A stretch of DNA of 37,683 nucleotides, taken from NCBI GenBank assembly GCA_017527495.1, contig JAFXPY010000039.1, positions 1 through 37,683 on the forward strand, given 5' to 3'. The stretch is from Paludibacteraceae bacterium (GTDB taxonomy: Bacteria; Bacteroidota; Bacteroidia; Bacteroidales; Paludibacteraceae). A model generated the notes under the pieces. It had not been told where the DNA came from. It saw only the letters and a list, made by a program, of their open reading frames with translations, and ran no database searches. A program made the position numbers and the translations under genes. Of the stretch, positions 24,592 through 31,409 are shown piece by piece (the stretch's first letter is position 1; every line of letters starts with the position of its first letter).

Positions 24592-25500
24592 TTAGAATAC
24601 GGATATTTTCAGATATTTCTTAGGGTTTGCTTTAACATCGTTGATCAACGAATCGACGCTAACAACCGTATTGTTGATTTTATTGTAAAGAGTCTTATCG
24701 TTGAGCAACAGGCCAACAGTTCCTTCTTTGCTATTGAGAGATGTGGTGATGTCTTGAACATTAGACATTGTGGTATCAACTTTAGCCACAATACCCTTGA
24801 TATCGACGCTGTCCACTTTTTGGCTTATGTTGTTGATATTAGCCATTGCAGATTTGGCCTCGCTGATAGTCGATTTAGCATCTGCCACAATAGGCGGGAC
24901 ATCATTAGTTACGATACGTTTGAGTTTTGTGCTTGTTGTGTTAAGATCGGCCGACACTTGATCGGCATTAGCGAGAATATTTTTGAGATGGTCGCCTTCC
25001 ATTTGTCCTTTGAGATTGACAACGATTGAGTCAAGGTCGTTAATCGTACGATTCAGGTCAGCAATTACTCCGTTTTGCAATTCCTCAATCAATCCGCGCT
25101 CCACAATGGTTGGCAGTGTGTCTTTGCTATTATATAGTGCTAATTCTTCTGAATATGGCGACAATTTCATTTCAATTGCGGCACCTCCGAGAAGTCCATC
25201 ACTGACCAAAGCCATTTGCGAACCTTCAACCAATTTGATGTCGCTTTCTATTGTAACTTCAACAATAAAGGGGTGTTCTGCAGTAAAATCATAATCAATA
25301 CGGCTGACCTGCCCTACTTTGTAACCTTTAATATATACAGGTGAGGATGCTGCAAGTGAATTAAGTTGGTCGAAACGACCATAATATTTTTTTGAAGTGG
25401 AAAAGATGTCTATTCCTTTCAAAAAATTCATACCAAAATAAAGTAGAAAAATTGCTGCAATAAATACTAATGCCACCTTAATTTCTCTTTTGAATTTCAT
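24592..25500 (-). CDS. MCE-domain (MlaD-like) lipid transport protein
   Basis: The 302-residue protein has one N-terminal membrane anchor (about 6-24) followed by an MCE domain (about 35-115; SPVYIKGYKVGQVSRIDYDF) and a long helical tail (about 150-302; ATTACHMENT-type Thr/Ser/Asp/Asn-rich helices such as SKVDTTM-like stretches). MlaD-like proteins form rings that move phospholipids between the two membranes. The ATG at 25500 gives the usual MKFKREIKVAL start. It lies 9 bp after the amidase stop, and lptD begins 25 bp after its stop. Its permease and ATPase partners are not in the window. Confidence 0.87.
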   Translation of the reverse strand: MKFKREIKVALVFIAAIFLLYFGMNFLKGIDIFSTSKKYYGRFDQLNSLAASSPVYIKGYKVGQVSRIDYDFTAEHPFIVEVTIESDIKLVEGSQMALVSDGLLGGAAIEMKLSPYSEELALYNSKDTLPTIVERGLIEELQNGVIADLNRTINDLDSIVVNLKGQMEGDHLKNILANADQVSADLNTTSTKLKRIVTNDVPPIVADAKSTISEAKSAMANINNISQKVDSVDIKGIVAKVDTTMSNVQDITTSLNSKEGTVGLLLNDKTLYNKINNTVVSVDSLINDVKANPKKYLKISVF

Positions 25501-25509
25501 ACCTATCAA

Positions 25510-26751
25510 TTATTTTATGTTTAAAGCGTTTTCAACTGTTATCTTTTCGCCATTCAAAAATGCCACAATAAAGCAGTCCGGGAATTTTTCTTTGAGTTGT
25601 TGCTGAAGTTGCACAATCTCTTCATAACTATTTGACTCTCCTGAGGTGTATTTAACCCATTTGCCTTCTTTATAGTAGGTCAGTCCCTTCTCTCCTTTGA
25701 ATGTTGAGTCGCCGGCTTTCAGTACTTGTGAAACGGCAAAACACTGCACCTTGAATATCGGTTTTGTTTTATCAAGTTTTGTCTCCTGTTCAGTCTGTTT
25801 TTTTGTCTCTTGCTTTGTCTCTTTTTTAGCTTCTTGCTTTGTCTCTTTTTTAGCTTCTTGCTTTGTCTCTTTTTTAGTTTCTTGTTTTGTTTCTTTTTTA
25901 GCTTCTTGCTTTGCCTCTTGTTTAGTTTCTTGTTTTGTCTCTTTTTTAACTTCTTGCTTTGTCTCTTGCTGTGCTTCAACAACTTGACCGCCGCTTTTCT
26001 TGTCTATCTCATATTTATAGGCAATGAAAGCATTGTATAGTGCAAGTGCAATTCTGTGTTGTCCGTCTTTTGAGGCGAGGAATGTTTGTTCTGCGGCATT
26101 GGTTATGAAACCCATTTCGACCAAAACACTTGGGCATGACGATTTGTGCAGGACCCAAAATCCGGCTTGTCGCACGCCACGATTTGAACGGCCGGCTGTC
26201 GTGTTGAGTTCTATTTGCGCCTTAGAGGCATAATTGACACTCTTGTCGATATATTGGTCTTGCATAAATTCAAACATAATATATGACTCAACCGAATTAG
26301 GGTTGAAACCTTGATATTTAGTTTGATAACCATCTTCGAGCAACATAACGGCATTTTCGCGCATTGCGACATCAAGATTTGATTCTGCTTTGTGCAATCC
26401 GAGAGTGAATACTTCTGCACCTGCCACTGACTTCTGATCGGCAGAATTAGTATGAATACAAATAAACAGATCTGCTTTGTTTTTATTCACTATATCGGCA
26501 CGATCTTGCAAGGGCAAGAACACATCTGTTTTTCGAGTATAAACAACCTTTATGTCTGGGTTTTGTGTTTCAATCAAACGCCCTAATTCAAGGGCAACAG
26601 CCAAATTGAGTGTTTTTTCATTTGTTACAGTGCCAAGTGCTCCCGGGTCTTTACCACCATGACCTGCATCTATAACAACAGTGAATGCATAGGCACCACT
26701 TGCAATGGTGATAAAGACAAATATAAAAGTTAGTGTTAGAAGGCGTTTCAT
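25510..26751 (-). CDS. N-acetylmuramoyl-L-alanine amidase with Lys/Glu-rich linker
   Basis: The 413-residue protein has a signal peptide (about 1-22) and an Amidase_3 domain (about 23-245). The zinc ligands His31 (DAGHGG), Glu46 and His100 (CIHTN) and the catalytic Glu212 (VEMGF) are present. The linker at 261-326 is built of repeats such as KKETKQEA. The C-terminal region (about 331-413; PIFKVQCFAVSQ) looks like a SPOR-type peptidoglycan-binding domain. The enzyme cuts the link between the sugar chain and the stem peptide of peptidoglycan in the periplasm, usually at division. It is the first gene of the leftward amidase-MCE-lptD run and has a good promoter. Confidence 0.93.
   Translation of the reverse strand: MKRLLTLTFIFVFITIASGAYAFTVVIDAGHGGKDPGALGTVTNEKTLNLAVALELGRLIETQNPDIKVVYTRKTDVFLPLQDRADIVNKNKADLFICIHTNSADQKSVAGAEVFTLGLHKAESNLDVAMRENAVMLLEDGYQTKYQGFNPNSVESYIMFEFMQDQYIDKSVNYASKAQIELNTTAGRSNRGVRQAGFWVLHKSSCPSVLVEMGFITNAAEQTFLASKDGQHRIALALYNAFIAYKYEIDKKSGGQVVEAQQETKQEVKKETKQETKQEAKQEAKKETKQETKKETKQEAKKETKQEAKKETKQETKKQTEQETKLDKTKPIFKVQCFAVSQVLKAGDSTFKGEKGLTYYKEGKWVKYTSGESNSYEEIVQLQQQLKEKFPDCFIVAFLNGEKITVENALNIK
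25774..25971 (-). repeat. 12/24-bp coding repeats in the amidase linker
   Basis: The DNA repeats four-codon steps encoding K-(K/Q)-E-(T/A), often paired as eight codons (24 bp; KKETKQEA). About 14 steps are seen. The high identity of the DNA copies suggests recent expansion or contraction. The unit is a multiple of three, so length can change without breaking the frame. Confidence 0.85.
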
Positions 26752-26782
26752 TTATTTTATTTTTTTGTGCTATTTTAACTTG

Positions 26783-26813
26783 CAAAGTTACAATTTTTAT
26801 ACCAAATATCAAA
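26783..26813 (-). promoter_or_regulatory. Promoter of the amidase operon
   Basis: The minus strand has TTTG (26813 to 26810), 19 bp and TAACTTTG (26790 to 26783), matching the Bacteroidetes consensus. The amidase ATG lies 32 bp downstream. Confidence 0.75.
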
Positions 26814-26824
26814 ATTTGGCATAA

Positions 26825-26851
26825 AAAAAGCGCATTATTCATGCGCTTTTT
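26825..26851 (-). terminator. Terminator of the 1090-residue T9SS gene
   Basis: AAAAAGCGCAT (26825-26835) and ATGCGCTTTTT (26841-26851) form a perfect 11-bp stem with a 5-nt loop, with a T-run on the minus strand. It lies 25 bp past the stop of the large secreted-protein gene and 12 bp ahead of the amidase -33 box, so it separates the two transcripts. Confidence 0.88.
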
Positions 26852-26875
26852 GACTATTTTTAATTTTCAAACTAT

Positions 26876-29800
26876 TTATTTCAATATTTTCATCATTGCA
26901 TCAGCACTTTGCAAGAGATACATTCCGCTTGGGAGACCCGACAACGACATGTCTGTATTTGTTGCTGTAACTAATTTTCCCATTACATCATATATATAGA
27001 TTAGATGTCCTTCCGGATTGTGCAACATTTGAGTCTCGCGATTATATGTTACGCCTGACAAACTATTCACTTGCTCTAAAGCTGTTGCCGTACGGCATAT
27101 AACATTGTATTTAACGCTATTGATAAAGTCGCTGACGACGAAATCTACACCGAAATGTGAGTCGGAGAAATCAACAGCCTCGCCCATACCAGGAACGGTA
27201 TGTGTTGTATTGTCGGCTAATGTGATCACCGGGACAACACTTGACAAGTCTGTTCCGTCAGGAACAATACATGTTATTTTCTTTGCACTCTCATCTATCG
27301 TTGCATCTACACCGGCAACACGGAACGACATGATTTGCAATGCAGGCAATTCAGGTGTATAACCTGTTGAATTATCTGTCAAATAAGCAATACATGCATC
27401 AACCATGTTTTTAGCAGCAAGATTCATTGCATCGATACTTTTTTGCGAGATAGGCAACATCAGATAACGAGCTGTTATGCCACTTCCGCGCAAATTGCCC
27501 GGCACTTCGTGTATTGCTGTTTGATAGTCGCCGTCAGATTCGTAGTCGCGACCACGTGTCGGAGCAGCAGCCAAACAGAAAGACTTCTTGAGTGTAACTT
27601 CAACAGGTTGAATACCACGAACATCAACACCAGAGAGTATACGGAGGGTAAATACCTCTGTATAACCATGTTCGGCGAAGATAGGGTGACTTGGTTGCGT
27701 TACAAGAAGTGAAGTGTTCGAAACACTACCATTGTCAGGGTTACCCCAATCAAGACGACTTGAAGAATAAGTGAATGCCTTCATATTCAAGATTGGCTTA
27801 TTCAGTTTCTTCACGATGTCAAGAACCTCTTTGTTTGTGGCGTCAACATTTTCTGAAATAACTATCACATCATAGTAATTATACTCGTTGGCAGGACGCA
27901 TTTGTTGGTCTGTTGCACGAGCTGTTACGTCGTATCTGCCGTTTAGGTATTTAAACATCTGATCATTATAGTTATCTTTGTAAAGATAAAGCACTGATTT
28001 GGCATTCGGGTCTATAACCACAATCACACCTTTAGCCGTGGTGCTTTCTTTTTCTTCATATTCAGGCGTTGCCGTGATAGTATAATCAAAAGTTTGCGGA
28101 TAGCTTGGTAATGTTGCAGGTACTCCTGAAATAACAAAATTACCATTAGAATAAGTACCGGTAACACCATTTGGCAAACCTGTTACGGTTGCCGAAGAGG
28201 CAAATTTGATTTTCCAAACAATATTGTTCATGCGGTCGCCGGCCTTAACGTGTGTCTCAATCGGATCAGGAGCAATAAATTGCGGTGCAGGAATTTCAAC
28301 ATATATAGTGCCGCTCAGAGTGTTACCACCATCGATAGATATCGTGTAAGGATATGCTCCGACAGCAGTTGGTGTTCCTTTGATGACATAAGTGTTATTT
28401 GCGCCAGCAGCTGTTGTCAAACCAGCCGGTTTGTTACCTGTCCAAGTGAAGTGAATCATATCTGCAGAAAGAGCAATATAATCAAACGAAAACTCCATTG
28501 GGTCATTAATCCAAACAGTAGTATTGGTGGTATCAGCACGCAATTCGGCTTTGATAGTGAATGTGCCAACCTCCGAACTTGTCACTTTGTTGTTAGCATC
28601 CAATGCGTCGATACGATATCTATATTTACCTACAGGAGCATTTGCCACACCTTCAATTTGGAGTGTGTCGCCCTTAGCATTGAGAGCTTTGGCTGTTATG
28701 CCGGGAACTTCACCATCCAACCAAGTCATTTTGCTTGCAACATAATTCTTGATTCTATATCTGATAGGTTGAATCATTTCAGTCTGATTAACTTCTTGAG
28801 TACTATCATTACCTTCATAGTGCTTTACCAATGGATCGTTGGTTAGACGCAACGACCAACCATATACTTCATTGTTGCTTCCACCAAGTCCTTTGATTAC
28901 AACAAGGTGCTCACCTGATGATACATCGTAAGATCTTACGGTCTGTGTTGATGCTGTTTGCGCTGCTTGAAGAACACCATCAACATAGACTTGCAAATAT
29001 TTACCTTTGTTTACATCAGCATTATTGTCTCTTGCCAACAAACGGAACTGATCAAAACCAGAGAAATGCAACGCAATTGAATCACCTTCTTTCATTTTAA
29101 ACACAAGGTGCATACCTGCAAACTCTTCAATTTGAGTATTATCATCTTTGGATGAAATTCCGGAACCTTTACCTATGAACCAACCATCTTTCGATTCAAA
29201 AGAAGTCTCTGTTTCTTTAGTAGAAATAATCGTACTCTGCATTACAACCGGAGCAACAGACACTGTCGAGCTATAACTGCTGCCATCCAATTTGAAACGG
29301 GTCAGATAGTAAACTTCATACTCACGATTGTTGAGCACAGCAAGAGTTCCACCATATCCGCCAAACATTGAAGTCAGTTCATACTTCTCCGGTTTGTGAA
29401 TGGTAAGTTCTGTCGCCGGAACAGGATCTGTACCACCAACGGGAACACGGGTGATTGTGATAGTATATGTAGTTGAGCCATCGTTTGAACTAACAACCAA
29501 AGTATATACATCACCATCATTGCTCACGCTGACATTGGCAGAAGGATCTGATGACGTGTATGTTATGTTGCAATTTTCGCCTTCTTCAAGTTTTACTTTA
29601 TAGTCGGTTTTGCTCGATTTGAAACCATCTATCGTTGTTCCATTTATTTGAATATCAGTAAGTGTAGGACCAACAACGACTGACGAGCCTCCGGTAGTCA
29701 GAGTAATACTATGAACGAAAGAACCTGTACCACAACGACGAATAACCCTAATTCCATTTGCACCGTCGGGGATATCTACGGTAACAGGATTAGGATGGAC

Positions 29801-30148
29801 ATTTTTGGTGCCATCATTAGCCTGAGTAACTTCGGCTCCCCATGAAGCACCATTGTCAGTAGAGAATTGCAAATACCAACTCTTACTTGTGTTTGTGGTG
29901 TTGATATAACCCTCAAAACTTGCAGCAGTGAAAGTTGATTCAGAAAGAACCCACTCTACGTATTGTCCATCACTGCTGAGCTTAGCATTTGAGCCGTCTG
30001 TCTTAGCACCACCACCATAAGATGCAGTACCCTCAGGTGCTGTCGGTGTTGCACTATCAAAAACCACAGTTAAATCTTCAGCCAAACTGCCGGTTGCGAA
30101 AGCGCAACATAAAGCAATAACGCCTAAAAATCTTTTTGTCTTTTTCAT
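26876..30148 (-). CDS. Large T9SS-secreted multidomain protein
   Basis: The 1090-residue protein has a signal peptide (about 1-23). A beta-sandwich region follows (about 25-155; SWYLQFSTDNGASWG), then a cadherin-like sandwich (about 163-236; LTDIQINGTTIDGF, YTITITR). A region of unknown fold covers about 245-435, and Ig-like repeats of the putative-Ig type about 470-710. A glutamine amidotransferase- or ThuA-like segment (about 715-925; YYDVIVISENVDATNKEVLD) is next, then another Ig-like piece, and a type A T9SS sorting domain (about 1020-1090; LIYIYDVMGKLV, LPSGMYLLQS). It is likely on the cell surface or secreted, perhaps binding or processing sugars. No catalytic residues can be assigned with confidence. 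It is transcribed alone, from a promoter just upstream to the terminator at 26825-26851. Confidence 0.85.
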   Translation of the reverse strand: MKKTKRFLGVIALCCAFATGSLAEDLTVVFDSATPTAPEGTASYGGGAKTDGSNAKLSSDGQYVEWVLSESTFTAASFEGYINTTNTSKSWYLQFSTDNGASWGAEVTQANDGTKNVHPNPVTVDIPDGANGIRVIRRCGTGSFVHSITLTTGGSSVVVGPTLTDIQINGTTIDGFKSSKTDYKVKLEEGENCNITYTSSDPSANVSVSNDGDVYTLVVSSNDGSTTYTITITRVPVGGTDPVPATELTIHKPEKYELTSMFGGYGGTLAVLNNREYEVYYLTRFKLDGSSYSSTVSVAPVVMQSTIISTKETETSFESKDGWFIGKGSGISSKDDNTQIEEFAGMHLVFKMKEGDSIALHFSGFDQFRLLARDNNADVNKGKYLQVYVDGVLQAAQTASTQTVRSYDVSSGEHLVVIKGLGGSNNEVYGWSLRLTNDPLVKHYEGNDSTQEVNQTEMIQPIRYRIKNYVASKMTWLDGEVPGITAKALNAKGDTLQIEGVANAPVGKYRYRIDALDANNKVTSSEVGTFTIKAELRADTTNTTVWINDPMEFSFDYIALSADMIHFTWTGNKPAGLTTAAGANNTYVIKGTPTAVGAYPYTISIDGGNTLSGTIYVEIPAPQFIAPDPIETHVKAGDRMNNIVWKIKFASSATVTGLPNGVTGTYSNGNFVISGVPATLPSYPQTFDYTITATPEYEEKESTTAKGVIVVIDPNAKSVLYLYKDNYNDQMFKYLNGRYDVTARATDQQMRPANEYNYYDVIVISENVDATNKEVLDIVKKLNKPILNMKAFTYSSSRLDWGNPDNGSVSNTSLLVTQPSHPIFAEHGYTEVFTLRILSGVDVRGIQPVEVTLKKSFCLAAAPTRGRDYESDGDYQTAIHEVPGNLRGSGITARYLMLPISQKSIDAMNLAAKNMVDACIAYLTDNSTGYTPELPALQIMSFRVAGVDATIDESAKKITCIVPDGTDLSSVVPVITLADNTTHTVPGMGEAVDFSDSHFGVDFVVSDFINSVKYNVICRTATALEQVNSLSGVTYNRETQMLHNPEGHLIYIYDVMGKLVTATNTDMSLSGLPSGMYLLQSADAMMKILK

Positions 30149-30177
30149 ATTTTTGTGTATTTATTATTTTCCAGCTA

Positions 30178-30185
30178 CAAAGTTA
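30178..30185 (-). promoter_or_regulatory. -7 box of the promoter for the 1090-residue T9SS gene
   Basis: The minus strand reads TAACTTTG (30185 to 30178), 30 bp ahead of the ATG. The -33 region has only a partial match (TTG at 30210 to 30208, gap 22). Confidence 0.6.
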
Positions 30186-30319
30186 CAATTATTTTTTCAA
30201 TCATTTGCAATTATTAACATATTATTTTGTGTATTTTTAGTCTTTTTTTGTATGAAAATTAACGCAAATTGCATTTGGAGAAAAAAAATCTTCATGCTGC
30301 ATTATTAATTAAGTATTTA

Positions 30320-30624
30320 AAGTTTCGCACATTGTTCCGAGTAATAAATATCAATTCCCCCATTGCTCTTCAACCGCGTTAGCGGTTACATATTAATAGA
30401 AAATGATGTTATTATTACCCCTCTGACTAACCGCGTTAGCGGTTATATATTAATAGAAAACGATATTATTATTACCCCTCTGCCTAACCGCATTAGCGGT
30501 TACATATTAATAGAAAATGGTGTTATTATTACCCCTCCGCCTAACCGCGTTAGCGGTTACATATTAATAGAAAAAGATGTTATTATTACCCCTCTGCCTA
30601 ACCGCATTAGCGGTTACATATTAA
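30320..30624 (-). repeat. Five-hairpin array of 57-bp units with an outer tail
   Basis: Five hairpins, AACCGC-(G/A)TTA-GCGGTT, start at 30372, 30429, 30486, 30543 and 30600, exactly 57 bp apart. The 41-bp stretches between them are nearly identical. Read on the minus strand, each unit begins CTATTAATATGTAACCGC, the same head as the solo copies at 4288 and 30702. After the last hairpin (leftmost), the minus strand runs on to the tail AATGTGCGAAACTT (30333 to 30320). This is therefore one element of the family with its head amplified five times. The upstream gap 30186-30319 is A/T-rich with nothing else recognised. Confidence 0.9.
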
Positions 30625-30661
30625 AATACAATTCAATAAAATTTGGGCATTTGACAATGTG

Positions 30662-30677
30662 CAACCACTCGTGGTTG
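30662..30677. repeat. 16-nt palindromic hairpin
   Basis: CAACCACTCGTGGTTG has a 7-bp stem and a 2-nt loop. It lies between the five-hairpin array and the single element of the same family on its right. The size is the same as the family hairpins but the sequence is different. Confidence 0.55.
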
Positions 30678-30701
30678 TTTTGTTTGTATTCTTGATTGTA
30701 T

Positions 30702-30775
30702 CTATAATATGCAACGGCTAACGCCGTTGAACGCCGAAATATTAAAATTCAATTAATGTGCGAAACTTGAATTAG
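30702..30775 (+). repeat. Single TAAC-loop hairpin element
   Basis: The element starts CTATAATATGCAAC, forms the hairpin AACGGC-TAAC-GCCGTT (30713-30728), continues GAACGCCGA and ends AATGTGCGAAACTT (30755-30768). Its tail is an exact inverted copy (14 bp) of the tail at 30320-30333, so the array and this element point away from each other. The solo copy at 4288 has the same order of parts. Confidence 0.85.
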
Positions 30776-30783
30776 TGTTCGAT

Positions 30784-30869
30784 TAATCTCATTTCCCATT
30801 AGGGAATTTCTTTTAATAGAATTTTAGCACAAAACCTAATCTCATTTCCCATTAGGGAATTTCTTTTAA
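30784..30869 (+). repeat. Two perfect 33-bp direct repeats with a TTCCC-ATTA-GGGAA hairpin
   Basis: The 33 bases at 30784-30816 recur exactly at 30837-30869, period 53. Each contains the hairpin TTCCC-ATTA-GGGAA (30793-30806 and 30846-30859), whose ATTA loop is also found in two of the five hairpins of the 57-bp array. Confidence 0.9.
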
Positions 30870-30889
30870 ATAAATGATATTTAGAGACT

Positions 30890-30967
30890 AAAAGAAAATC
30901 CCCGCGGGATATAACATCGTGATACATTTAACTATACTATTAAAAGAGAATCGCAACGCGATATACA
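30890..30967 (+). repeat. Pair of related hairpins with swapped stem pairs
   Basis: ATCCC-CGC-GGGAT (30898-30910) and ATCGC-AAC-GCGAT (30950-30962) share the flanks AAAAG on the left and ATA(A/T)ACA or ATACA on the right. Their stems differ by a C-G to G-C exchange at one pair, so pairing is kept. They lie 52 bp apart. Confidence 0.75.
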
Positions 30968-30977
30968 GCATAATTCT

Positions 30978-31011
30978 AAAAAAAAGTTGCTACTTTCTCA
31001 AGCAGCAACTT
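30978..31011 (-). terminator. Leftward terminator-like hairpin
   Basis: On the minus strand AAGTTGCT (31011 to 31004) pairs with AGCAACTT (30991 to 30984), an 8-bp stem and 12-nt loop, followed by a run of eight T (to 30978). No protein gene on the minus strand ends here, so it may belong to a small RNA. Confidence 0.6.
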
Positions 31012-31107
31012 CCATTTTCACTAACCATCAAAAATTACAATTATCAATCAGATTAGCTGTTATAGTAGAAAAATATTATTTCTTGTCAAATGGGTGGACA
31101 ATCATTA

Positions 31108-31115
31108 TATATTTG
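31108..31115 (+). promoter_or_regulatory. Possible rightward promoter box in the hairpin island
   Basis: TATATTTG, followed by C, matches the -7 consensus and a TTG (31083-31085) lies 22 bp upstream. A possible stop for such a transcript is the imperfect hairpin AGTAGAA to TTCTACT (31176-31204), which runs into T5. The transcript would be about 90 nt and overlap the leftward candidate. Confidence 0.3.
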
Positions 31116-31343
31116 CACCTCAAAAACAACTAACCATTTTGACAATGCAAAATTACAAAAAAAAATCATACAATTAGTAGAAAAATTGCCATAATTATTC
31201 TACTTTTTGACATAATGTATTTTTTTTATGACGAACTGCAATTTATAACAACCTAATTAATTAAAAAAAATGATTGTCAAATCAATCACTAAGACACATA
31301 TAAATATATTAAAAAAAAATTTCTTTTTTTCCGAAAAAAGTAT

Positions 31344-31379
31344 TAACTTTGCAACGGATTTGTGTGTAGAAACAAATCC
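31344..31379 (+). promoter_or_regulatory. Promoter and 5' hairpin of the DUF3078 gene
   Basis: TAACTTTG (31344-31351) is a -7 box 58 bp ahead of the ATG. Right after it GGATTTGT (31356-31363) and ACAAATCC (31372-31379) form a perfect 8-bp stem with an 8-nt loop. The hairpin would be at the very 5' end of the mRNA, a place where stems often slow decay. The -33 region holds only a T-run. Confidence 0.6.
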
Positions 31380-31409
31380 GGAAGAAAACAACAACATAAA
31401 TTAGAGATT

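Larger units (their letters stand above)
30978..31141 (-). ncRNA. Candidate small RNA (leftward)
   Basis: A TAATTTTG box on the minus strand (31155 to 31148) is followed after about 135 bp by the hairpin and T-run at 31011-30978. The segment has no long reading frame, only a 9-codon one (MIVHPFDKK). A transcript of about 160 nt is possible. The -33 box is poor, so this is a weak call. RNA data would settle it. Confidence 0.25.

Noticed and set aside
25697-26040. Phe/Ser/Cys-rich frames opposite the amidase linker
   Set aside because: They are the antisense of the Lys/Glu/Thr/Gln repeat and vanish outside it.
30372-30624. Possible CRISPR array
   Set aside because: The stretches between the palindromes are nearly identical rather than unique spacers, the palindromes are only 16 nt, and there are no cas genes nearby.
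30363-30695. 110-codon open frame across the 57-bp array (repeated NRVSGYILIEN)
   Set aside because: The unit is 57 bp, a multiple of three, so any open frame repeats. The start is a TTG, there is no signal or known domain, and the DNA is explained by the hairpin repeats.
31270-31404. 44-codon plus-strand frame ahead of the DUF3078 gene (starts MIVKSITKTHINI)
   Set aside because: It runs through the promoter and leader hairpin of the DUF3078 gene and is A/T-driven; no family resemblance.
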